From contig JBKOVT010000297.1 in NCBI GenBank assembly GCA_046724035.1, positions 1-21,675 of the forward strand: a DNA stretch of 21,675 bases, given 5' to 3'. How positions within the stretch are numbered: position 1 is the first letter of the stretch; the number at the start of each line of letters is the position of its first letter. Under the pieces are notes generated by a model that was not told the DNA's origin, did not search any database, and saw only the letters and a program-made list of their open reading frames with translations. Made by a program: the position numbers and the translations under genes. Shown here one piece after another: positions 7,299-13,500 of this stretch. This stretch comes from DATARH01 sp046724035. Lineage in GTDB: Bacteria > Pseudomonadota > Alphaproteobacteria > ATCC43930 > CGMCC-115725.

Positions 7299-7519
7299 CT
7301 AGGCGCTTCAGCTCGGCGAGGATCGCGCGTAGCGCGTCCACCTCGCCGGGCGCGGCGATGTCATCTGATTCGAGGTGGTTGCGAGCCCGCCATGGCGGGC
7401 TCGCAGCTTTTTGGCGATCTCGTCATGTGTGCCGATAACCGCATAGGCGTCGAACATCGCATTCGACCAGCGCCGGCATCTCCTCCCAGCGCGGCGCGCA
7501 CCAAGCCCTGCGCGCGTTT
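7299..7519 (-). pseudogene. Decayed 3' fragment of an LLM oxidoreductase gene (tail copy A)
   Basis: This stretch matches the last about 230 bp of the intact LLM gene (11961-12190). Conserved minus-strand peptide pieces include DAYAVIGT-DEIAKKLRAR-GGLAT and the terminal LRAILAELKR. There are small indels and no start codon or body. The stop is lost by a 2-bp deletion, so the frame runs on as ELKRLGHSF into the antisense of the beta-helix gene. It lies between the beta-helix stop (7297) and the methyltransferase stop (7520) and cannot encode an oxidoreductase. Confidence 0.85.
7381..7412 (+). terminator. 24-bp perfect palindrome plus T-run inside LLM tail copy A
   Basis: The arms gcgagcccgcca (7381-7392) and tggcgggctcgc (7393-7404) are fully complementary and are followed on the plus strand by agcttttt. 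This fits an intrinsic terminator for the beta-helix gene ending 84 bp upstream. The same hairpin lies in LLM tail copy B and, with one mismatch, in the coding end of the intact LLM gene. Confidence 0.6.
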
Positions 7520-8869
7520 CTAATTTCGCCGAAAGACCCAATGCATGAAGCGTCCCGAGAAGCCAGGGCCCGCGTCGACTTCCTCGCGGAAGATAGCGTC
7601 ATAACCAGCGCGGGCGAAGAAATCGTCGACCCCTCCGGGATCGGGGCAGATACTCCTGGTCGTCAGGCCGGCGAGAAAATGCGCGACCTCGTCGTAGATC
7701 TGAACTCGGTAGCTGCGCTCTCCATACTGCATGGTGCGCCACTCCGAGAGCGGTGCCGTGTCGCTCGCAACCCACCCGCCGATAAAAATCGTATCGCTGA
7801 TTCGGGTAAGCTGATCGAAGAAATAGAACGGATCGACACAATGGTAAAAAACGCCGTGCGCGAACACGGCATCATAGCGGCGTGATGCCCAGCGGCCCGG
7901 CACCTGGAAATTGTCGGCAAGGATTTCGAGATTGTCCCAGCCCATTGCGTATTTTGCCGCTAGTAGCTTGACGACATTTTCGGGCCGCCCCTCGACCGCC
8001 GTGATTTGGCGCGCGCCGGTCGCGATTAAGAGGCCCGTATGAATGCCGTCCGAGGGACCGAATTCGATGACGGAGCGATCTTTTAAATCGAGCAAGGGAA
8101 GCACACGCGGCAACGTGTGAAACGATCGCCGAGCGCAGTAGATATCCGCGATTTCCGCGAAATAGCGCTGGTGATCCGCGGGGGTTTCGAATTTGCGCGC
8201 GGCGCGATCGGGGTTGCTGACGTTGTAATCGAAGATTGCCGTAAGCTCGCGCACCGGCGCGACTGGGAGCGTCAGCTCCCAGATCTCGCATTGCGGAATT
8301 TGCTCTTTGAAAGCGAATAACGCGGCGTAATCCTCGGGGGTCTGTGGCACTTCGCAGAGGATGGCGCGACCCGATTCGGGCAATGCTGGCAAACGCTCGC
8401 CATAGCGCCATTCGACGATCTTAGACCCGTGGCCGTCTTTCGATAGCGCCTCAGTCAAAAGCGCCGCTTTGTTGCGCTCGCCGATCAGAATAAAGGGGCC
8501 GCTTGCATCGCGGAGAGCTATCCGAAGCGCCGCCGCGACATCGTTCATCGAGCCGAAGAAGGCATAAAGCAGGAAATCGTTCGGGTGCGGGCCGAGCTCA
8601 GCGACGATGCCGCGGCGCCCACGCCAGCCAAATCCGGTGACAATGTCGCGCAACATCTGCTCATCCAATCGGCCTTCAATCTTGTGGGCGACCTCGTCGA
8701 GCGTATTGCCGACGTGAGCCGGCAGCTTCGTCGTCCCAGCACCAATCCTGGCGATATCGAAGGAGCCTTCTTCTCGGTGTATCCCGTAAAACCGGCCGTC
8801 AAATTCGATGATGTTGTAGTCCGTCCCGGCGTAACCGTTCACAAGCAGGCGCGGGCTGAGTTCTGACAT
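7520..8869 (-). CDS. Two-domain SAM-dependent methyltransferase (paralogue 1)
   Basis: 449 residues. The C-terminal half is a class I methyltransferase: motif I VIEFGPSDGIHTG (267-279), acidic strand ITAVEG (289-294), and YDAVFAHGVFYHCVDP (332-347) as the motif IV region. The N-terminal 240 residues, beginning LLVNGYAGTDYNIIEFDGRF, are shared with the paralogue at 9342-10721 but I cannot assign them to a named family. The ATG at 8869 matches the paralogue's start; it has no good ribosome site, and an in-frame extension of 40 codons reaches 8989 without conservation. Codons are less GC-rich than in the paralogue (CTA, TTA, GCA, TCA used). It is convergent with the beta-helix gene, with only an LLM remnant between. 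The substrate is unknown; a surface-glycan acceptor is inferred from context. Confidence 0.75.
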   Translation of the reverse strand: MSELSPRLLVNGYAGTDYNIIEFDGRFYGIHREEGSFDIARIGAGTTKLPAHVGNTLDEVAHKIEGRLDEQMLRDIVTGFGWRGRRGIVAELGPHPNDFLLYAFFGSMNDVAAALRIALRDASGPFILIGERNKAALLTEALSKDGHGSKIVEWRYGERLPALPESGRAILCEVPQTPEDYAALFAFKEQIPQCEIWELTLPVAPVRELTAIFDYNVSNPDRAARKFETPADHQRYFAEIADIYCARRSFHTLPRVLPLLDLKDRSVIEFGPSDGIHTGLLIATGARQITAVEGRPENVVKLLAAKYAMGWDNLEILADNFQVPGRWASRRYDAVFAHGVFYHCVDPFYFFDQLTRISDTIFIGGWVASDTAPLSEWRTMQYGERSYRVQIYDEVAHFLAGLTTRSICPDPGGVDDFFARAGYDAIFREEVDAGPGFSGRFMHWVFRRN

Positions 8870-9002
8870 TTTGGCACGCGTGAGGGAGAGAGATGGCCTG
8901 ATCTTTGCCGTTCCTCGCGAAGATCGCAACCTCGCAGCGACAGCCCGCATGTGCTCGCAGCCACGACAGCGCCGCTGCTCGACCTGCAACTCACGACAGC
9001 TC

Positions 9003-9041
9003 CAGGCGCGGGTCCGAGCGCCACGATGATAAACGAATGAC
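9003..9041 (+). pseudogene. Remnant of the 3' end of a beta-helix gene
   Basis: These roughly 39 bases match the last codons of the 6356-7297 gene almost base for base: gcgcgggtccgagcg-ccacgatgataaacgaatga here against gtgcggggccgagcg-gcacgatgataaacgaatga there. The stop codon is included. No upstream part of the gene remains. The junction to the following LLM tail is the same as at 7297/7299. Confidence 0.8.
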
Positions 9042-9222
9042 TTAGGGTTGCTTCAGCTCGGCGAGGATCGCGCGCAGCGCGTCCACCTCATCGGGTGCGG
9101 CGAGCGGTATCGTGAATTCGAGATGCGTCGCGAGCCCGCTATAGCGGGCTCGCAGCTTTTCGGCATCCCGTCATGCATGCCGATGACCTCATCGGTGTCG
9201 AACATCGCATCGGGCACCGGCG
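9042..9222 (-). pseudogene. Decayed 3' fragment of an LLM oxidoreductase gene (tail copy B)
   Basis: It matches the last about 180 bp of the intact LLM gene, with peptide pieces LRAILAELKQP and RARYSGLATHLEFTI on the minus strand. The stop codon (TAA) is retained but several frameshifts follow near 9165-9200 and the rest of the gene is absent. It includes the palindrome seen in the other tails. Confidence 0.85.
9130..9160 (+). terminator. 24-bp perfect palindrome plus T-run inside LLM tail copy B
   Basis: The arms gcgagcccgcta (9130-9141) and tagcgggctcgc (9142-9153) are fully complementary and are followed by agctttt. Its central bases differ from those of copy A (ctatag against ccatgg) yet remain self-complementary. 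No active upstream plus-strand gene remains here, only the beta-helix remnant, so it may be non-functional now. Confidence 0.5.
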
Positions 9223-9341
9223 GAACGCCGATGCCTGCTGCAAGTTTCAACGGACCTGTGCTCGGCAGCGCTCGGGGTTGCCAACACGAGAGCTGTTGGG
9301 CAAAAGATGCCGCCTGCCGTAAAGAACCAGCAGGACCGCCG

Positions 9342-10721
9342 ATGCAGGAAACGCGTCCCCGTCTGCTCGTCAAGGGCTATGCCGATACGCCCTACAACAT
9401 CACCGGATTCGACGGGCGCTTTTACGCGACGCATCAGGAGGACGGCGCCTTCGACCTCGAGAAATTCAGGGCCGGCGCGACCAAATTCCCGGCTTACGCC
9501 GGCAACACGATCGACGAGGTGGCCCAGAATATCGACGCCGGGTTCGATAACCGGATGCTGCGCGACATCATCACCGGCTTCGGCTGGCGCGGGCGGCACG
9601 GGCTCGTCGCGGAATTTGGAACCGACCCCAACGATTTTCTGCTCGACGCGTTCTTCGGCTCAATCGACAATGTTGCGACGGCATTGCGGGTGGCGCTGCG
9701 CAACGAGAACGGTCCGTTCACTCTGATCGGCGCGCGCGACAAGACGGCGCTCTTGGCGGAGGCGCTATCCAAGGACGCGCACCGATCAAAGATTGTCGAG
9801 TGGAGCTACGGCCAGCCCTTGCCGCCGCTGCCCGAAGCCGGGCGCGCGATCCTCTGCGACGTACCGCGGAGGCCCGACGATTACGCCGCGTTGTTCGCTT
9901 TGAAGGAGCGGCACCTGCGGTGCGAGACGATCTGGGAGCTGACACTGCCGATCGCCGCGGTGCGGGAGATGATCGCGGTTTTCGATTACAATGCCGGCGA
10001 AGCCGACCGCTTTGCGCGCAAACCGGAAACCTTGGCGGATCACCAGCGCTATTTCGCGCAGATGGCGAGTATCTATTGCGCGCGGGCTCGACGTGCTCGA
10101 TCCGAGGAGTCGGACCGTCCGAGGTCTATCGCGCGCGGGCTCGACATGCTCGAGCTGAAGGGCCGCACAGTCATCGAATTCGGACCGGCAGACGGCGTTC
10201 ATACCGGCCGCCTGATTGCGACCGGCGCGCGCCAGATCACCGCGGTCGAGGGGCGGCCCGAGAACGTCGTCAAACTCCTCGCCGCCAAATACGCGATGGG
10301 CTGGGATAACCTCGAAATTCTCGCCGACAATTTCCAGGTGCCGGGCCGCTGGGCGTCCCGTCGTTACGACGCCGTATTCGCTCACGGCGTCTTATACCAC
10401 TGCGTGGACCCGTTCTATTTCTGCGACCAGCTCACGCGGATCAGCGACAAGATCTTCATCGGCAGCTGGGTCGCGACAGACAAAGTGCCGCTCTCCGAAT
10501 GGCGCGAGCTGCGCTATGGCGGCCACAGCTATCGCGTCCAGGTCTATGATGAGAAGCCGCATTTCTGGGCTGGTCTGACGGCGCGCAGCGTCTTCCCGGA
10601 CGCGCAGGGCGTCGACGATTTCTTCGCCCGCGCCGGTTATAAGGCCGTCTTGCGCGAAGAAATCCAGGAGAGCCGGTCATTCTCCGGCGGTCTCATGGAA
10701 TGGATTTTCGTGCGGGCGTGA
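9342..10721 (+). CDS. Two-domain SAM-dependent methyltransferase (paralogue 2)
   Basis: 459 residues, start ATG 9342 with CAGGA 6 nt upstream; the in-frame extension back to 9048 reads through pseudogene sequence and is rejected. It has the same architecture as 8869-7520: a shared N-terminal domain beginning RLLVKGYADTPYNITGFDGRF, then a methyltransferase domain with VIEFGPADGVHTG as motif I and YDAVFAHGVLYHCVDP downstream. A 60-residue stretch running from LIATGARQIT to DAVFAHGV is identical to the paralogue. Just before motif I it carries an Arg-rich insertion of about 9 residues, associated with a 53-bp-period direct repeat. Codons are more GC-rich than in the paralogue and closer to the window average. 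Its stop is followed by LLM tail copy C. Likely acceptor: a glycan; the exact substrate is unknown. Confidence 0.78.
   Translation: MQETRPRLLVKGYADTPYNITGFDGRFYATHQEDGAFDLEKFRAGATKFPAYAGNTIDEVAQNIDAGFDNRMLRDIITGFGWRGRHGLVAEFGTDPNDFLLDAFFGSIDNVATALRVALRNENGPFTLIGARDKTALLAEALSKDAHRSKIVEWSYGQPLPPLPEAGRAILCDVPRRPDDYAALFALKERHLRCETIWELTLPIAAVREMIAVFDYNAGEADRFARKPETLADHQRYFAQMASIYCARARRARSEESDRPRSIARGLDMLELKGRTVIEFGPADGVHTGRLIATGARQITAVEGRPENVVKLLAAKYAMGWDNLEILADNFQVPGRWASRRYDAVFAHGVLYHCVDPFYFCDQLTRISDKIFIGSWVATDKVPLSEWRELRYGGHSYRVQVYDEKPHFWAGLTARSVFPDAQGVDDFFARAGYKAVLREEIQESRSFSGGLMEWIFVRA
10078..10153 (+). repeat. Direct repeat with 53-bp period inside methyltransferase paralogue 2
   Basis: gcgcgcgggctcgac followed by gtgctcga at 10078-10100 recurs at 10131-10153 with one base changed (atgctcga). 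The period is not a multiple of three, so the two copies are read in different frames: CARARRAR-like in the first, ARGLDMLE in the second. This accounts for an insertion absent from paralogue 1. Confidence 0.7.
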
Positions 10722-10734
10722 AGCCGCTGAGTTG

Positions 10735-10850
10735 GGGCTGCTTCAGCTCGGCGAGAACTGCGCGCAATGTTTCTGCGTCGCCCGATGCGCCAAGCGGCAT
10801 CGTGAATTCGAGATGCGTCGCGACTCGCTATAGCGGGCTTTGCCGGGTAG
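10735..10850 (-). pseudogene. Highly degraded LLM oxidoreductase 3' fragment (tail copy C)
   Basis: It retains gctgcttcagctcggcgag and atcgtgaattcgagatgcg, both found in the 3' end of the intact LLM gene. The hairpin is degraded (cgactcgctatagcgggctttg). It directly follows the methyltransferase stop, as copies A and D follow beta-helix stops. It has more substitutions than A or B, so it may be the oldest copy or the least constrained. Confidence 0.75.
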
Positions 10851-10939
10851 AGCGGCTTTGTCCGAGGCTGTGCGGAGCGCCCAAAGGGTGCGCGCGTCGC
10901 TTCATTCGGCCTCTCCCCGGTTTAGCCGGGGTTTACCAT

Positions 10940-10976
10940 AGGCATGCTCGCCTTTTCCGTGACCCCATGCCTAGAT
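10940..10976 (+). promoter_or_regulatory. Shared upstream element of the beta-helix paralogues, copy 2
   Basis: It is the counterpart of 6263-6298, with the core GCTCGCCTTTT and a following GTG, 87 bp upstream of the ATG at 11027. The start regions are also alike (GGGGACAA-n-ATGAC in both). A promoter or leader role is inferred from conservation alone. Confidence 0.35.
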
Positions 10977-11026
10977 GGCGGCGTTCGCGCCCGCAGAGCG
11001 CGCCAACAGTAATGGGGACAACCTTG

Positions 11027-11959
11027 ATGACGAATGTAAAAGTGGCGGCGGCGGTGAGCCGGATATTGCTCGTGCTCGGCATTCTAGCGGCTGCGGTGTC
11101 CCTGGGCGGCGGCTCCGCTCAGGCACAGGCGACCCGCACCTGGGTTTCGGGGGTCGGTGACGACGCCAACCCGTGCAGCCGCACCGCGCCCTGCAAGACT
11201 TTCGCCGGCGCGATCTCGAAGACCGCGCCGGGCGGCGAAATCAACTGTCTCGATCCCGGCGGGTTTGGCGGCGTGACGATCACGAAAGCGATCACGATCT
11301 CCTGCGAGGGGGTAACGGCTGGCGTCCTCGTCTCGGGCACGAACGCTATCGTCGTGAACGCCGGCGCGAATGACCAGATCGCGCTTCGCGGCCTCGACAT
11401 CGATGGCCTTGGCACCGGGCTCGTCGCCGTCAAATTTTTGGCGGGCAAGGCTCTGATCGTCGAGAACTGCCAAATCTACGGCTTCACCCAAAATGGCATC
11501 GAAGCCGCTTTAGCCGCCACCGCCTCTGTGGACGTCAAAGACACCAGGATCAACAATGTGGTCGGCGCCGGCATCAAAGTCCACACCACGGCGGGAAATG
11601 TTGCTCTGTTGGCCGACCATGTGGCGATCTCTCGCGTCGGGACTAACGGCGTCGAGGCGGCTGGCGGGGCTCTAGGAACTGTCAGCAATTCGACGATATT
11701 CGCTGCCAGCAACGCGGTCGCCGCGACGGCAAACGGCGCCACTCTGAACGTCGACAACACCGAGCTGCTCAGCAGCCTTGTCGGGGCCAATGCGACTGTG
11801 GCCGGCGCGATCCTCGAGCTGAACAACAACTCCATTTATTTCAACAACACCGCGATTGGGGGCGCTGTGGGATCGCAGGTCCTTACCGCCGCCAACAACA
11901 AGCTGTCCGGCAATGCCAGCCCCGGTGCGAATCCGAGCGGGAATGTGACAATCAAGTAG
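11027..11959 (+). CDS. Secreted right-handed parallel beta-helix protein (paralogue 2)
   Basis: 310 residues. Signal peptide MTNVKVAAAVSRILL, hydrophobic to about 27, with an AQAQA cleavage region near 33-35. The mature N-terminus is nearly identical to paralogue 1 from TWVSGVGDDANPC through GGEINCLD, then the two diverge while keeping the strand pattern (VENCQIYGF, VKDTRINNVVGAGI, LNNNSIYFNN). This suggests the N-terminal cap is constrained or was homogenised by recombination, while the helix rungs vary. The ATG at 11027 was chosen for its GGGGACAA ribosome site and agreement with the paralogue. The stop codon lies 1 bp from the stop of the convergent LLM gene. A surface or periplasmic binding or structural role is inferred; no catalytic motif is recognisable. 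Confidence 0.8.
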   Translation: MTNVKVAAAVSRILLVLGILAAAVSLGGGSAQAQATRTWVSGVGDDANPCSRTAPCKTFAGAISKTAPGGEINCLDPGGFGGVTITKAITISCEGVTAGVLVSGTNAIVVNAGANDQIALRGLDIDGLGTGLVAVKFLAGKALIVENCQIYGFTQNGIEAALAATASVDVKDTRINNVVGAGIKVHTTAGNVALLADHVAISRVGTNGVEAAGGALGTVSNSTIFAASNAVAATANGATLNVDNTELLSSLVGANATVAGAILELNNNSIYFNNTAIGGAVGSQVLTAANNKLSGNASPGANPSGNVTIK

Positions 11960-11960
11960 T

Positions 11961-13028
11961 CTAGGATCGCTTCAGCTCGGCGAGGATCGCGCGCAGCGCG
12001 TCCACCTCGCCGGGCGCGGCGAGCGGCATCGTGAATTCGAGATGCGTCGCGAGCCCGCCATAGCGGGCTCGCAGCTTTTCGGCGATCTCGTCATAGGTGC
12101 CGATAACCGCATAGGCGTCGAGCATCGCATCGTCGATCAGCGCCGGCATTTCTTCCCAGCGCTGCGCCCGAGCCAGCCCTTGCAATTGTTTGGCGGTCTC
12201 GGCATGCCCGTCGGTTTCGAAGGCGGCGAGATAAGTCGGCGTCGAGGCGTAGAACGCGACCCGCGCCCGCACATCCCGGATACGTTCCGCGAGCGCGGCC
12301 CGGTCCGCCGCCGTCGCGACGAGCGGCATGACGCACATCCTAAAATCGGCCCGATGCTGCCCAACATCGCGGCCGCTCTTCGCCATCCCTTTTTGCGCCG
12401 CCGGGCACATGACCTCGCGGAGATAGCGCGGCGTCGCGACGGGGTGCGCGCGGATGCCATCCGCGACTTCGCCCGCGACCTGGCACATATAGGGGTTGAC
12501 CGCCGCCAGCTCGATCTTAATGTCCGGGTATTCGAGCGGCGCCGGTGCGAACAGCGGCACCATCAAATTGAGCGTGTAATGCTCGCTCCTGTAATCGAGC
12601 TTTGCGCCGTCCTGCCAGCTCGCCCAGATTGCGCGCAAGGCCCCGACATAATCGCGCAGCCACGGCCCCGGTGCCGACCAGCGCACGCCGAAACGCCGCT
12701 CGATATGCCCCTTGACCTGCGAGCCGAGCCCCAGCGTAAAGCGTCCCTTTGACAGCCGCGCCAGGGTCCAAGCGCTCATCGCGGTGATCGCCGGGCTGCG
12801 CGGAAACGCGACCGCGACGGCGGTGGCGAGTGTCACGCGGCTGGTCGCCTGCGCCGCCAGCGCCAACACGATAAACGGATCGTCCTTGGTCTCTTCCGTC
12901 AGGACGCCGTCATAGCCGAGTTCTTCGGCGCGGCGTGCATCGTCGGCGACGCGCGCGATATCGAGCGGCGCCGCCGCGCGCACCCCCGGATCGAGCCTCC
13001 CCAGCGGCAGCAGCCCCTCGATTTTCAT
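11961..13028 (-). CDS. LLM-class flavin/F420-dependent oxidoreductase, MSMEG_2256-like
   Basis: 355 residues, a luciferase-like TIM-barrel oxidoreductase resembling the TIGR03617 (MSMEG_2256) family. Recognisable parts: MKIEGLLPLGRL start, ARRAEELGYDGVLTEETKDDPF (31-52), the LARLSKGRFTLGLGSQVKGHIERRFG barrel segment (89-114), and IGTYDEIAEKLRARYGG (309-325) near the C-terminus. The family uses F420 or flavin; which cofactor applies cannot be told here, and many alphaproteobacteria lack F420. The ATG at 13028 has AAGGAGG 4 nt upstream; an earlier in-frame ATG at 13046 lies in a palindromic repeat. It is the only intact copy; three fragments of its 3' end lie to the left. Confidence 0.85.
   Translation of the reverse strand: MKIEGLLPLGRLDPGVRAAAPLDIARVADDARRAEELGYDGVLTEETKDDPFIVLALAAQATSRVTLATAVAVAFPRSPAITAMSAWTLARLSKGRFTLGLGSQVKGHIERRFGVRWSAPGPWLRDYVGALRAIWASWQDGAKLDYRSEHYTLNLMVPLFAPAPLEYPDIKIELAAVNPYMCQVAGEVADGIRAHPVATPRYLREVMCPAAQKGMAKSGRDVGQHRADFRMCVMPLVATAADRAALAERIRDVRARVAFYASTPTYLAAFETDGHAETAKQLQGLARAQRWEEMPALIDDAMLDAYAVIGTYDEIAEKLRARYGGLATHLEFTMPLAAPGEVDALRAILAELKRS
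12049..12079 (+). terminator. Near-palindrome plus T-run within the 3' coding end of the LLM gene
   Basis: The arms gcgagcccgcca (12049-12060) and tagcgggctcgc (12061-12072) match except for one central pair and are followed on the plus strand by agctttt. The sequence encodes LRARYGGLAT on the minus strand. It would act as an intrinsic terminator for the convergent beta-helix gene, whose stop is 90 bp upstream. Confidence 0.5.
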
Positions 13029-13041
13029 CTCGCCTCCTTCT

Positions 13042-13126
13042 GTCATTGCGAGGAGCGTGGCGACGAAGCAATCCAGATCCGATTACGCTCCGCCCATCGA
13101 GATTGCTTCGCTTCGCTCCGATGACA
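13042..13126. repeat. REP-like palindromic element (family 1), full copy
   Basis: It begins gtcattgcgaggagcg and ends ttcgctccgatgac, with gcgacgaagcaatc and gagattgcttcgc as inner arms, so the whole folds into an imperfect long hairpin. Elements of this kind (starting gtcattgcgaggagc) are common between genes of many Proteobacteria. It lies just upstream of the LLM start. A half copy is at 13429-13463. Confidence 0.75.
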
Positions 13127-13136
13127 GCGGTCCTTT

Positions 13137-13433
13137 TCATAGGCCGGGGTAAAGGTCGCGCCATTCCGGATTGAAGCTGTTGATTAATTCAAGCTTCTTC
13201 TTGCGCGATCCGGCCTTGATCTGCTTTTCACGGGCGATCGCGCCTGCGGCATCGATGCCGACCTCGTAATAAACCAGCTTCCACACGTTGTAGCGGTTCG
13301 TGAATCCGGCCACTAGCTTCTCGCGGTGCTGATAGATTCGTACCTTCAGATCGCTGGTTATCCCGGTGTACAGAACGGTGTGTCGGTCATTCGTCAGGAT
13401 GTAGACGTAATAGAGCTTCTCTGCAGCTGTCAT
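13137..13433 (-). CDS. GIY-YIG domain protein (small YhbQ-like putative endonuclease)
   Basis: 98 residues, a stand-alone GIY-YIG nuclease domain: YYVYIL (8-13) and LYTGITSDLKVRIYQH (21-36) supply the GIY/YIG-like motifs and the conserved Arg32 and His36; Glu69 in AIAREKQIK is the likely metal ligand. It ends LELINSFNPEWRDLYPGL, typical of the family. Length and lack of extra domains fit the small bacterial UPF0213-like group, whose cellular role is poorly defined. The only suitable start is the ATG at 13433, which is inside a REP-like element (cattgcgagg) and has no clear ribosome site. Confidence 0.85.
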   Translation of the reverse strand: MTAAEKLYYVYILTNDRHTVLYTGITSDLKVRIYQHREKLVAGFTNRYNVWKLVYYEVGIDAAGAIAREKQIKAGSRKKKLELINSFNPEWRDLYPGL

Positions 13434-13463
13434 TGCGAGGAGCGCAGCGACGAAGCAACCTCG
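13429..13463. repeat. REP-like element (family 1), half copy
   Basis: gtcattgcgaggagcg, then cagcgacgaagcaacc, matches the left arm of the element at 13042. The right arm is missing. The start codon of the GIY-YIG gene is within its first bases, so the element has been recruited as that gene's 5' end. Confidence 0.7.
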
Positions 13464-13500
13464 ATGGAACGACGAATGGTCTGATGGATCGCCTACACCG

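Larger units (their letters stand above)
8870..9341. other. Intergenic region between the divergent methyltransferases, holding gene remnants
   Basis: The two methyltransferase paralogues are transcribed away from each other from this 470-bp gap. Its centre holds a remnant of a beta-helix gene end (9003-9041) joined to LLM tail copy B (9042-9222). The flanks (8870-9002 and 9223-9341) show no gene. The right flank must contain the promoter or leader of the plus-strand paralogue, which has CAGGA 6 nt before its ATG. Confidence 0.6.
10722..11026. other. Gap before the second beta-helix gene: LLM tail copy C and leader
   Basis: The first 110-130 bp are the most degraded LLM tail copy. The rest holds the shared beta-helix upstream element (10940-10976) and the ribosome site. 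An open frame back to 10700 exists in phase with the beta-helix gene but encodes no conserved sequence, so the gene is not extended. Confidence 0.55.

Noticed and set aside
6958..7341. Minus-strand 127-codon frame with ILAELKRLGHSFIIVPLG
   Set aside because: It is LLM tail A reading through into the antisense of the beta-helix gene after loss of the stop codon; not a gene.
7541..7885. Plus-strand 114-codon frame beginning MHEASREARARVD
   Set aside because: Antisense to the C-terminal methyltransferase domain of 8869-7520; no independent family.
9048..9341. N-terminal extension of methyltransferase paralogue 2
   Set aside because: It translates LLM tail pseudogene sequence in the wrong strand and frame; the ATG at 9342 has a ribosome site and matches the paralogue.
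13042..13463. Insertion sequence ends around the GIY-YIG gene
   Set aside because: The repeats look like REP elements; there is no transposase and no target-site duplication visible.
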